DNA of 64,000 nucleotides from Stakelama pacifica (GTDB lineage: Bacteria; Pseudomonadota; Alphaproteobacteria; Sphingomonadales; Sphingomonadaceae). Numbering within the stretch: the stretch's first letter is position 1; every line of letters starts with the position of its first letter. The translations under genes were made by a program, and so were the position numbers. The notes beneath the pieces were generated by a model. It was given only the letters and a program-made list of their open reading frames with translations. It was not told the DNA's origin and did not search any database. The DNA is taken from assembly GCF_004361835.1 (NCBI RefSeq), contig NZ_SNWD01000012.1:45369-109368 (forward strand), in the 5' to 3' direction. Positions 7,888 through 15,826 of this stretch are shown here, in pieces.

Positions 7888-9321
7888 CTAGCGGTCTTCG
7901 GGCCCCTCCCAGCCGAGCCCGAGCGCCTTATGAAGGCCCACAAACGCCCGAACGAACTGTCCCTGCGCTTCCACCGCGGAGATGTCCGCCGTCAGCGCCG
8001 CGCGTTCTGCGTCTATGGACGACGTCAGCGGTGCGGCTCCGCGCTCGAACCGCTGGGCTGCGAAGCGAGAAGACTGCCGGGCGCCCTCGGCGCTCCGGTA
8101 GCTCGACAGGAGGGTCGCGCGCAGAGTGCCGAAGCGCGACAGGCTCGTCTCGGCATCGGACAGGGCGGCAAGAACGGACTTGCGATACTGGGCCTCCGCC
8201 TCGTCCCGTCCGGCGCGGGACTGCTCCACCCGGGCGCGATTGCGGCCGAAGTCGAGAAAGCTCCAGTTGATCCGCGGCAACAACAGGCTCGACACATTGT
8301 CGGTATCCAGGACGTCGCCGATATTCGGGCCGCCAAGTCCGATGATTCCCATGATGCTGACCGAGGGGAACTGGCGCGCCACGTCGACGCCGATCTGCGC
8401 GGTGCCAGCGGCCAGTCGCCGTTCGGCGGCCCGGACGTCGGGCCGGCGCCGCAGCATCGCCTCAGGATCGCCGATCGCGACGCTCGCCGGGACGGAGGGG
8501 ATGGCCCCGGGGGAGGAGAGGGTGGCATCATGGGCACCGGGCTCGTCGCCCGTGAGCAGCGCAAGCTGGTCGAGCGTCACCGCGATCTGGCCTTCGAGCG
8601 GCAACAGGCCGCCTTGCGTCCGGTTGAGTTCGGTGCGCAGGCGGACGACGTCGTCGCGCGACGACGCGCCGCGCCGCTCGCGCTGCTCAAGAAGCGCAAG
8701 CGACCGTGCGAGCAACTCGGCGGATTGGCGCGACAGCACCAGGCGCTGCTGAAGTTCCCGCAACGTCACGTAATTATCGGCGATCTCGGCGGAGAGGCGA
8801 ACCTGCGCATCCGCCACGTTGGCACGCGCGGCGTCCGCCTGCGCGGAGGCGGCTTCCGCGGCGCGGCGGCGCCCGCCGAACAGGTCGATCTCCCAGGAGG
8901 CGTCGAGGCCCGCGTTATAGAACTCGGCCTTGATCCGGTCGTCCTGCTCTCCCTGCGATGGGAGAGCGAGAGATCCGGCGGGGAGGTCCGCAATGATGGC
9001 GGTCCCAGTGGCTGATATCGAGGGCGACCGGTTGGCCCGTTGCTCACGCGCGGCGGCGCGAGCCTTGCGCACTCTTGCCTCTGCGATCGCGACATCGGGA
9101 CTGGCGGCGAGCCCGCGCTCGACGAGCGCGTTGAGGCGCGGGTCGGCCATCGCCTCCCACCACCTCGCCAGCGGGGGCTCGGCAACCGTCTGGACAGCGT
9201 CGGCGCGGCGGAACGTCGCACCCGCTCTTTCGGCACTCGCGACGGGGCGTGGCCCCGCATAGTCGGGTCCGACCGTGCAGCCGGCAAGCAGGAGCGGTAC
9301 AGGGATCAGGAAGCGGATCAT
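7888..9321 (-). CDS. NodT/OprM-type outer-membrane efflux lipoprotein
   Basis: 477 residues starting at ATG 9321, whose A is the last base of the upstream stop (TGATG). The N-terminus is a lipoprotein signal ending LLLAGCTVGPDY, so Cys is probably lipidated and anchored in the outer membrane. The two repeated outer-membrane-efflux domains are recognisable by long helices such as the region around RANVADAQVRLSAEIADNYV and by RRPDVRAAERRLAAGTAQIG. It is the last gene of a three-gene operon with an MFS pump and an HlyD-type adaptor, forming a channel across both membranes. Confidence 0.9.
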   Translation of the reverse strand: MIRFLIPVPLLLAGCTVGPDYAGPRPVASAERAGATFRRADAVQTVAEPPLARWWEAMADPRLNALVERGLAASPDVAIAEARVRKARAAAREQRANRSPSISATGTAIIADLPAGSLALPSQGEQDDRIKAEFYNAGLDASWEIDLFGGRRRAAEAASAQADAARANVADAQVRLSAEIADNYVTLRELQQRLVLSRQSAELLARSLALLEQRERRGASSRDDVVRLRTELNRTQGGLLPLEGQIAVTLDQLALLTGDEPGAHDATLSSPGAIPSVPASVAIGDPEAMLRRRPDVRAAERRLAAGTAQIGVDVARQFPSVSIMGIIGLGGPNIGDVLDTDNVSSLLLPRINWSFLDFGRNRARVEQSRAGRDEAEAQYRKSVLAALSDAETSLSRFGTLRATLLSSYRSAEGARQSSRFAAQRFERGAAPLTSSIDAERAALTADISAVEAQGQFVRAFVGLHKALGLGWEGPEDR

Positions 9322-10847
9322 CAATGCATGGCCATCTGGGTGCCGGAGGGGATGGGGCGAAGGAACAGCGCCAGCGGGGTCGTGACGGCGATAGCAATCG
9401 CGAGGACGACATAGAGGTCGTTATAGGCCATCACGGTCGCCTGCTGGAGCATCTGGCCCGCCAGCTGACGATACGCCCCGGCTTCGCCGGCCGCCCCCGC
9501 CATCGCGCGACCGAACCATTCCTGCGTCGCCGCCGCGTTCGCGGACGCTGATTCGGCGAGCCGATTGAAGTGCAGGAAGGTTTGACGATCCTGAAGGGTT
9601 GCCATCATCGCGAGACCGATGGACCCGCCCAGGTTGCGGCCCGCATTGAAGAGGGCGGACGCATCGCCCGCGTCCTCGGGCGCGACGGCGCTGATCGCCG
9701 CCTGATTGACGAACATCATCGCGAAGATCTGGCCGAACCCCCGGACCAGCTGCGATCCGACTAGGTCGCCACCAGCGGTGTCCGCCGTCATGCTCCAATC
9801 CATCGCGCAACTGATCCCGATGGCGACCATGCCGATGATGACGGCGACGCGGACATCGAGATATTTGAAGGCGAGCGGGAGGACCGGCATCAGCAGCAGC
9901 GCGGGGACGCCCGACACGAACACGACCTGCCCCGACTGCAGCGCACTGTAGTCCGCCATCATCGCCAGGAACTGGGGAATCAGGAAGGTCACTCCGTAGA
10001 GCACGACGCCGATCACGAGGCTCAGCACGAACACGCTGCCAAAGGCGCGACTGAAGATCAGCGACAGCTTCAGGACCGGCTGCGACGCTCTCACCTGGCC
10101 GATAGCGATGAGCGTGAACCCGAAAACCGTGGCGATGGCGAGCTTGATGATCATCGCCGATTCGAACCACATCTCCCGCTGCCCCTCTTCCAGCATGACG
10201 GTGAGCGAGCCGAGCCCGATCGCCAGCCCCGCGATGCCCAGCCAATCGGCGTTCCGCAGTTGGTCGAGGCGCAGCCGCTCGTGGCTGAGACCGAAGAGCA
10301 GCAAAACCGCCAGGCCGGCGCACACGGGCACGTTCAGGAAGAACGCATAGTGCCAGCTGTAATTGTCGGTCAGCCAGCCGCCGATGATCGGGCCGAGCAC
10401 GGGTCCGAGGATGGCTGTCCCGCCGAAGGCCGCTGTCCCGATCGGCTGTTGTGAGGGCGGCAGCCGCGTGGCGATGATCGTCATGGCGGTCGGAATGAGC
10501 GCGCCGCCGGTGAATCCCTGACCGACGCGACCGGCGATCATCATGGGCAGGGTCGTCGAGAGGCCGCAGATCACCGAGAAGCCGGTGAACGAAACGGCGG
10601 CGGCGAGCAGGAAATTTCGGAGGCCCAGCAGGCGCACCAGAAAGGGGCTGAGCGGAATCATGACGATTTCGGCGACGAGATATGCCGTCGCCACCCAGGT
10701 CCCCTCGGTCCCGCTGGCGCCGATCTCACCCTGGATCGTCGGGAGCGCCGCGTTGACGATCGAGATGTCGAGCAGCGCCATGAAGGACCCGATCGTGCCC
10801 GCGGCGACCGCAAGCCAGTCCCGCGCGCTTGCGCGTTCACGGGTCAT
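9321..10847 (-). CDS. DHA2-family MFS multidrug exporter (EmrB-like)
   Basis: 508 residues with 14 predicted hydrophobic spans. Family motifs include LDISIVNAALPTIQGEIG near the first span, the GRVGQGFTGGALIPTAMTI segment, and the GPVLGPIIGGWL antiporter motif C. EmrB-type proteins export hydrophobic drugs by proton antiport. ATG 10847 overlaps the stop of the upstream adaptor gene by four bases, and its stop overlaps the start of the outer-membrane gene. This gives a tightly coupled operon. Confidence 0.92.
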   Translation of the reverse strand: MTRERASARDWLAVAAGTIGSFMALLDISIVNAALPTIQGEIGASGTEGTWVATAYLVAEIVMIPLSPFLVRLLGLRNFLLAAAVSFTGFSVICGLSTTLPMMIAGRVGQGFTGGALIPTAMTIIATRLPPSQQPIGTAAFGGTAILGPVLGPIIGGWLTDNYSWHYAFFLNVPVCAGLAVLLLFGLSHERLRLDQLRNADWLGIAGLAIGLGSLTVMLEEGQREMWFESAMIIKLAIATVFGFTLIAIGQVRASQPVLKLSLIFSRAFGSVFVLSLVIGVVLYGVTFLIPQFLAMMADYSALQSGQVVFVSGVPALLLMPVLPLAFKYLDVRVAVIIGMVAIGISCAMDWSMTADTAGGDLVGSQLVRGFGQIFAMMFVNQAAISAVAPEDAGDASALFNAGRNLGGSIGLAMMATLQDRQTFLHFNRLAESASANAAATQEWFGRAMAGAAGEAGAYRQLAGQMLQQATVMAYNDLYVVLAIAIAVTTPLALFLRPIPSGTQMAMH

Positions 10848-12070
10848 CGTCGCTGGACCTGCGCCTCGCCGCGCCTAAGACGCTCGCTTTCCTCCTCGAT
10901 CCGCTTGCGGCTACCCTTCGCACCGATGGTGTCGATCGTCACCTCTACCGAGAGACCAGGCCGCAGAACCTTGCGCGCTTCGGGTCCGGCCTCTATGCTG
11001 ATCCTCACCGGCACACGCTGGACGATCTTGGTGAAGTTGCCGGTCGCGTTCTCGGGCGGCAACACCGAGAATTGCGCACCGGTGCCGGGTGCGAAGCTCT
11101 CGATCTGGCCGCGCAGTTCGGCTCCGTCCAGCGCATCGACCTTGATGGTCGCCGGCTGGCCGACGCGCATGAGGGCGACCTGGGTCTCCTTGAAGTTCGC
11201 CTCGATATAGATCTGGTTCGCCGGCACGATCGACATGAGCCGGGTCGCGGGCTGAACGTACTGCCCCACCCGCACTGCTTTATCGGCAACCACGCCGTCA
11301 ACGCTGCTGCGGAGCTCGACAGCGCCGAGGTCGGTCGAGGCGCGGTCGAGTTGCGCTTGCGCGGTTTCCCTTTGAGCCAGAGCCTGACCGATGCGGGCAT
11401 TCTGCGTGTCCAGCCCGCGCCTTGCCGCCAGATAGGTGGCCCGTTGGGCGCGCAGGTTGGCGACCGCGCGATCGCGCTCGAGCACCAGGGCCGCCAGCCG
11501 CTCGCCCGATTCCGCCCCGGACCGAGCGAGCGGCTCGTAGCGCCGGACCTCCGCGGCTGCGGCCTCGGCGGCGACTTCGGCGGCGGAAACTTGCGCCGCC
11601 GACTGCGCGATGGCCGCGCGCTGCTCGTCGAGCGTGCTGCGTGCCGTCCGGATGCCGGCAACGGCCGAGGCGACCTGCGCCTGCGCCTGTGCAACACTTG
11701 CACGATAGTCCCGCGGATCCAGTACGGCCAGGAGTTGCCCGCGTCTCACGGGCTGGTTGTCACGCACGAAAACCCGCTCGACATACCCGCCCAGCTTGGG
11801 AGAAACCGTCACGAAATCGGCCCGCACATAGGCATTGTTCGTCGATTGATGATACTGCCCGCGTTCACGATAATTCAGATACCAAGCGGCGCCTGCGACA
11901 ATGCCGGCCACGAGCGCTACGATCAGGACGTAACGGATGACCGGATATCGCTTGAGAAGACCGGGTTTGCTCGCCGGATCTCCGTCATCGCTCTTTGGCC
12001 GATCGCCGCGCCCGGCTCCTTCATCGTCATGCTCAGGTGCGTCTGCTTCCAAATCCCTGCGATCTGCCAC
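10844..12070 (-). CDS. HlyD/EmrA-type membrane-fusion protein
   Basis: 408 residues from GTG 12070, which follows AAGGGCGA. A cytoplasmic N-terminus is followed by one membrane span (VIRYVLIVALVAGIVAGAAW), a biotinyl-lipoyl-like segment (GYVERVFVRDNQPVRRGQLL), a long alanine-rich coiled-coil hairpin, and the second lipoyl half (GVVADKAVRVGQYVQP). It bridges the MFS pump to the outer-membrane channel. It is first in the operon. The promoter must lie in the 90 bp shared with the divergent MipA-family gene, where a GATATGTAAAC motif occurs. Confidence 0.92.
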   Translation of the reverse strand: MADRRDLEADAPEHDDEGAGRGDRPKSDDGDPASKPGLLKRYPVIRYVLIVALVAGIVAGAAWYLNYRERGQYHQSTNNAYVRADFVTVSPKLGGYVERVFVRDNQPVRRGQLLAVLDPRDYRASVAQAQAQVASAVAGIRTARSTLDEQRAAIAQSAAQVSAAEVAAEAAAAEVRRYEPLARSGAESGERLAALVLERDRAVANLRAQRATYLAARRGLDTQNARIGQALAQRETAQAQLDRASTDLGAVELRSSVDGVVADKAVRVGQYVQPATRLMSIVPANQIYIEANFKETQVALMRVGQPATIKVDALDGAELRGQIESFAPGTGAQFSVLPPENATGNFTKIVQRVPVRISIEAGPEARKVLRPGLSVEVTIDTIGAKGSRKRIEEESERLRRGEAQVQRR

Positions 12071-12083
12071 TCTTCGCCCTTGC

Positions 12084-12105
12084 GATATGTAAACCGTTCC
12101 GTATC
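12084..12105. promoter_or_regulatory. Candidate operator upstream of the efflux operon (site A)
   Basis: The minus strand reads ACGGAAC and then GTTTACATATC. The same two blocks occur in the same order on the plus strand at 13949-13972 upstream of the MCE gene. Shared binding by one regulator, perhaps the TetR protein at 15149, is inferred. Confidence 0.35.
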
Positions 12106-12160
12106 ATAGGATGTAGTCGGGCTGATTTCCAGCCACGAACTTGGTTTGGAAAGTAGGCGA

Positions 12161-13024
12161 GTGGTTGGCGAAAAAGGCACGGTAATTCGGCTGATCGGCC
12201 TGGCCGCGCTAGGCGGGTGCGCTCTCTCGGCATCGAATGCCCATGCACAGGCCGACGAGCGTGTCGAAGACGATCGCTCCCGCATCACGATCGGTGTCGG
12301 TGCCGCAACCTTGCCGGACTACGAGGGTTCCGACCAGAACAGCGTAACTCCCGGAGCCGTGATCGTCGGCAAGATCGCCGGGCACGACGTATTCACACGC
12401 GGGACCCAGCTCTACGTCAACCTCGTGCCTAGCGGGGATGGACCGCGGACGAATTTCGAGCTCGGTCTGATCGGCGCGGCGCGGCTCGACCGCACCAACA
12501 AAGTCGATAACCTGCAGGTCCGTGCGCTCGGGAAGATCGACACTGCATGGGAAGCCGGTGGCTACATCGGTGTGAGCCGTACCGGAGTCGTTACGAGCGA
12601 TTACGATACGCTGACGGTGCGGGTCGCTTACGTTCACGACGTCTCCGACGTCCACGACAGCTACGTCATCACCCCCCAGGTCAACTATACGACGCCGCTC
12701 TCGCCCCGAACGCTCGTCTCGATCGGAGCGTCGGCTGACTATGTCGGAAAAGGCTATGGGCGCACCTATTTCGGCGTGACGCCCGCGGGCGCGCTCGCGA
12801 GCGGGCTGCGGGCGTATTCGATCAACGACTCAGGGTGGAAGCGCTACAATCTGACGGCGTTCGCGGTTCAGAGCCTGAGCGGGGATCTCCGTCGTGGGCT
12901 CGGCATAGGAGCCGGCATACTCTACGGCCGGATGCTCGGTAGGTATAAGCGCAGCCCGATCGTCATGGACGTCGGCGACGCCGATCAGTTCTCGGCCGCA
13001 GCCGGGCTGACGTACACCTTCTAG
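12161..13024 (+). CDS. MipA/OmpV-family outer-membrane protein
   Basis: About 287 residues from GTG 12161, with AGGCGA just upstream; a TTG at 12146 would add five residues. An N-terminal signal (LIGLAALGGCALSASNAHAQ) is followed by alternating beta-strand sequence. It includes ITIGVGAATLPDYEGSDQNS, the hallmark MipA start, and ends in an aromatic residue (SAAAGLTYTF) as expected for an outer-membrane barrel. MipA proteins were named for interaction with the MltA transglycosylase; many are simply stress-induced barrels. It is divergent from the efflux operon and shares its control region. Confidence 0.85.
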   Translation: MVGEKGTVIRLIGLAALGGCALSASNAHAQADERVEDDRSRITIGVGAATLPDYEGSDQNSVTPGAVIVGKIAGHDVFTRGTQLYVNLVPSGDGPRTNFELGLIGAARLDRTNKVDNLQVRALGKIDTAWEAGGYIGVSRTGVVTSDYDTLTVRVAYVHDVSDVHDSYVITPQVNYTTPLSPRTLVSIGASADYVGKGYGRTYFGVTPAGALASGLRAYSINDSGWKRYNLTAFAVQSLSGDLRRGLGIGAGILYGRMLGRYKRSPIVMDVGDADQFSAAAGLTYTF

Positions 13025-13033
13025 ACCGTACAC

Positions 13034-13055
13034 GCGGGCATCGAGACGAGCCCGC
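13034..13055. terminator. Hairpin between convergent genes
   Basis: GCGGGC and GCCCGC form a six-pair stem with a ten-base loop between the stops of two convergent genes. There is no clear T tract, so termination is likely but not certain. Confidence 0.4.
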
Positions 13056-13056
13056 T

Positions 13057-13467
13057 TCAGGCGAATTCACAGAGAAACTCGCACTGTGCCGCACATACGA
13101 CCGTGTCAGGGCTATCCTGCCATGCCTCGATCTGCGCCACCGCCACTCGCCTGCCGATCCGCCGCACCTGTGGACGCGCGATCACCGGTGCCAGCCGCAT
13201 CGACGCCAGGAACTGCACATTCATGCTGATGAGGCGCGGAATACTGTCATGGTCCAACTGGCGCGCCAGAACGACGCCGCAGGCGAGCTCAAGAAACGCT
13301 GTGACTGCGCCGCCGTGAAGTGCCCGCACCACCGGGTTGCCGATGAGGTCGGACGTAGGCGACAGCGTCCAGAGCGTGCCCTCTTCGGTTACGTCGATCA
13401 TTTTGCCGAGTTTCGAGCTGAAGCCCGACGTGGCCACAATCACGGCTGTCCGCATATCGGCGCTCAC
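13057..13467 (-). CDS. PaaI-type hotdog thioesterase, second of a tandem pair
   Basis: 136 residues starting at GTG 13467, which overlaps the upstream stop as GTGA. Sequence such as LIGNPVVRALHGGAVTAFLELACGVVLA has the HGG-type catalytic loop and central helix of hotdog acyl-CoA thioesterases (4HBT/PaaI). The partner upstream is the same length and of the same family. The two are translationally coupled and could form a heteromeric enzyme. Substrate unknown; cytoplasmic. Confidence 0.78.
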   Translation of the reverse strand: MSADMRTAVIVATSGFSSKLGKMIDVTEEGTLWTLSPTSDLIGNPVVRALHGGAVTAFLELACGVVLARQLDHDSIPRLISMNVQFLASMRLAPVIARPQVRRIGRRVAVAQIEAWQDSPDTVVCAAQCEFLCEFA

Positions 13468-13874
13468 GCCGCAACCCCTCGATTGATCGAGAAAACGCCC
13501 TGAGCCGCGGCGAACACCTCGGCCGGATCGGTGTCCCAAACCTCCGCACGCACGAATGTCATGATCTCGGACACTCGATAACAGTGTGCCCACGCCGTCA
13601 CTGGCGAGCGGGCCGTTGGTAGACGAATATGATCGATCTTGAGGTTGAGAGTGGATATCGACACCCGCTCCAGCCGGGACATCACGGCGGCGCCGCATGC
13701 GTGATCTATAAGGCTGGCGATCGCTCCGCTCGCAATCCCGCCGTTGGACCCGCTCAGATCGGGACGCCAAGGCAGTCGCAGAGAACACAGGCCATCGCCC
13801 ACCGAAAGGAGACGGAAACCCAGCTCTGCGCTCCACGGAATGATGATGCCCGTGGCATTGGCGTCCTCCGGCAC
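13464..13874 (-). CDS. PaaI-type hotdog thioesterase, first of a tandem pair
   Basis: I place the start at GTG 13874, with GGAGG about ten bases upstream, giving 136 residues; the open frame extends to 13913. The core SGSNGGIASGAIASLIDHACG is the hotdog loop and helix with the catalytic Asp of the PaaI group. The four-base overlap with the next thioesterase shows coupling. The pair lies between convergent mipA and the divergent MCE gene, and its role with the neighbouring lipid-related genes is only a guess. Confidence 0.75.
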   Translation of the reverse strand: MPEDANATGIIIPWSAELGFRLLSVGDGLCSLRLPWRPDLSGSNGGIASGAIASLIDHACGAAVMSRLERVSISTLNLKIDHIRLPTARSPVTAWAHCYRVSEIMTFVRAEVWDTDPAEVFAAAQGVFSINRGVAA

Positions 13875-13948
13875 GGTGATCTCACCTCCAGCATTCACAA
13901 ATGAGCGTTCCAACCAGTCCCCGTCCAGTCAAGAGCGTAAAAAAGAAA

Positions 13949-13972
13949 ACGGAACCGTTAGGTTTACATATC
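13949..13972. promoter_or_regulatory. Candidate operator upstream of the MCE gene (site B)
   Basis: Plus strand carries ACGGAAC, then CGTTAG, then GTTTACATATC. The first and last blocks equal those at 12084-12105 in front of the efflux operon. AACGG-AA-CCGTT within it is a near-perfect dyad. Confidence 0.35.
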
Positions 13973-14003
13973 CATGTGCCGCACTTAGTGGTTGGTCAAG
14001 GCT

Positions 14004-14963
14004 ATGGAGACTCGCTCGAACCGCCTGCTGGTGTTCTCGGTGATCGGTGCCATTGCCGTCGCTCTGTTCGCGTTTGCGTTCTGGCTTCTCGCGGCCAGGA
14101 ATCCTGATGGTCGAGAGTATCTGATCCGCTTCAAGAACAGCGTGACAGGCGTCAAAAACGGGTCGCCCGTCACCTATGCTGGCGTTTCCGCGGGCCTGGT
14201 AACAGCCGTACGATTCGACGGCCAAGACCCTTCGACCGTGCTTGTTACCGTCCGTCTCAACCCTGAGATACCGATCGTAGAAGGCGTCAAGGCGCAGATT
14301 TCAAGGTCCTTCATTGGCGGGGACGCAACCATCATCCTGGACGGCGGACAGAGGGGGGCGTCGCCAATCGCGGCAACCAATAGTGAGCCCCTTCCGGTCA
14401 TTCCTGAAAAGAAGGGCGGGCTTCTTGGTTCAGGCGGTGACCCGGTCGCGCTGATCGAAAAGATCAGCCGCTCGGTCGATAACATTTCGGCCGATCTTGA
14501 TGAGAAGGGGCAGCAGCGGACCCGCGAGCGACTGGCCGAACTGAGCGCCAAGACGGCGGTTTGGCCTACCAAGGCGGCTCGACTGGCTGACGGGATAGCC
14601 GGCGCGGGAGACGGAATGCTCGGGGTAGGCAACTCGATCGCGGGTGTCGGCGAGCGCGCCGCCCGCATCCGCGCCAAGCTGGAAGCGCGTCGCGATGCCA
14701 GCCTTGGAATCGATGACAAGCTGCGCAGCGCTCGGCGCGCGGCGGAAGAGTTTCGTGGCGACGTGGAGTCTCTGCGCCCGGCCGTTCGCGCCCTCGAAGG
14801 CCGAAGTCGTGTGGTTACAGAGTCCGTTCGCTCGGCGCGATCCACTACACAGCGCCTCGGCGACCAGGTCGAACGCGTTGATCGCGAAGGACTCCAGCTG
14901 TTCGGGGCGCCAAAGTTGCCCGATTATAATTCAGCACAACAGTCGCCACCACCATCGCGCTAG
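14004..14963 (+). CDS. Orphan MlaD-like MCE-domain protein
   Basis: 319 residues from ATG 14004 (an upstream TTG at 13992 is possible). One N-terminal membrane span (LLVFSVIGAIAVALFAFAFW) is followed by an MCE domain with FKNSVTGVKNGSPVTYAGVSAGLVTAVRF, and by a long helical C-terminal region rich in Ala, Arg and Asp. MCE proteins form periplasmic rings that pass lipids between membranes with an Mla-type ABC transporter. No permease or ATPase gene is adjacent. The complete mlaEFD operon at 53510-57019 on the same plasmid is a plausible partner. TetR and ABC1 genes follow on the same strand. Confidence 0.82.
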   Translation: METRSNRLLVFSVIGAIAVALFAFAFWLLAARNPDGREYLIRFKNSVTGVKNGSPVTYAGVSAGLVTAVRFDGQDPSTVLVTVRLNPEIPIVEGVKAQISRSFIGGDATIILDGGQRGASPIAATNSEPLPVIPEKKGGLLGSGGDPVALIEKISRSVDNISADLDEKGQQRTRERLAELSAKTAVWPTKAARLADGIAGAGDGMLGVGNSIAGVGERAARIRAKLEARRDASLGIDDKLRSARRAAEEFRGDVESLRPAVRALEGRSRVVTESVRSARSTTQRLGDQVERVDREGLQLFGAPKLPDYNSAQQSPPPSR

Positions 14964-15148
14964 CGCCAGCGTTTCGTGGTACGAGGGACGCTCATCCTCG
15001 GGACCGCCCCCGATTGTATTCAGGTCCCTCCCAAAATTGAACAAGGCGGTGGCCGTGAGCGCATGAGCAGGACATGGTGGTGCATCTTGGCAACCGGTCG
15101 CAGATTTCAGCTTCAGCGACTATCAGGCATCGCGGAGGCGAGATTGAA

Positions 15149-15826
15149 ATGAAGGGGCGAGGAAGCGGCAAGCGGGGCGGTAGGACTGGCAGGCCAACGA
15201 CAGAGGCAGCGATCCGACTGACCTCCCATATCCTGCAAAGCGCTCGTGAAATGTTCTTCGAACATGGCTTTGACGGCGCGAGCGCTGACATGATCGCCGA
15301 GCGTGCAAAGATCTCGAAGCGGACCCTTTACGCCAGGTTCGGCAGCAAAGCGCGTATGTTCGAAGCTGTGATCCTCGACGAGATTGACACGCAACTTCGG
15401 GCACTGGAGCCGGCCGTCGATGCGGATCTTGCTGTCGTGGACAGGCTGCAGTCGATCGCCGATGTGCTTCTCGAGTGGCTGCTTACGCCACGCATCGCTT
15501 CAATGGAGCGTGTCGTGATCGCGCAGGCCGTGCGCTTTCCTGCGCTTGCCGCCAACATTCACGAGTTCGGCTTTCAGCGCGCCGCTCAGTGGGTGGCGAG
15601 CATTCTCGGGGCTGCTGCCGCCAAGGGTGAACTCGATCTACCGGATCCCGTTTTCGCCGCTGAACAGTTCGTGACCCTCGTGGTCGTCGCACCGATGCGC
15701 CGCGCGGCGCTCGGCCTCGCCCCTCCAGCCTATGACGAAAATGCCCGCGCCCGAGTGAGACGGGGCATCGAGCTTTTTATTATTGGCTGTCTACCTCCCG
15801 CACTCGGAACCGAGAGTATGCAATGA
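15149..15826 (+). CDS. TetR/AcrR-family transcriptional regulator
   Basis: 225 residues from ATG 15149, preceded by GGAGGCG; in-frame codons further upstream lack a ribosome site. The N-terminal helix-turn-helix covers AREMFFEHGFDGASADMIAE to KISKRTLYARFGSKARMF, and the C-terminal part is a helical ligand-binding and dimer domain. The stop overlaps the next start as ATGA, so it is cotranscribed with the ABC1 kinase gene. Candidate sites are the repeated ACGGAAC/GTTTACATATC motifs at 12084 and 13949, which would make it a regulator of the efflux and MCE genes. Confidence 0.88.
   Translation: MKGRGSGKRGGRTGRPTTEAAIRLTSHILQSAREMFFEHGFDGASADMIAERAKISKRTLYARFGSKARMFEAVILDEIDTQLRALEPAVDADLAVVDRLQSIADVLLEWLLTPRIASMERVVIAQAVRFPALAANIHEFGFQRAAQWVASILGAAAAKGELDLPDPVFAAEQFVTLVVVAPMRRAALGLAPPAYDENARARVRRGIELFIIGCLPPALGTESMQ

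Noticed and set aside
10829..12109. 426-codon plus-strand open frame over the efflux adaptor
   Set aside because: Antisense of the HlyD-type gene; Arg-rich shadow translation.
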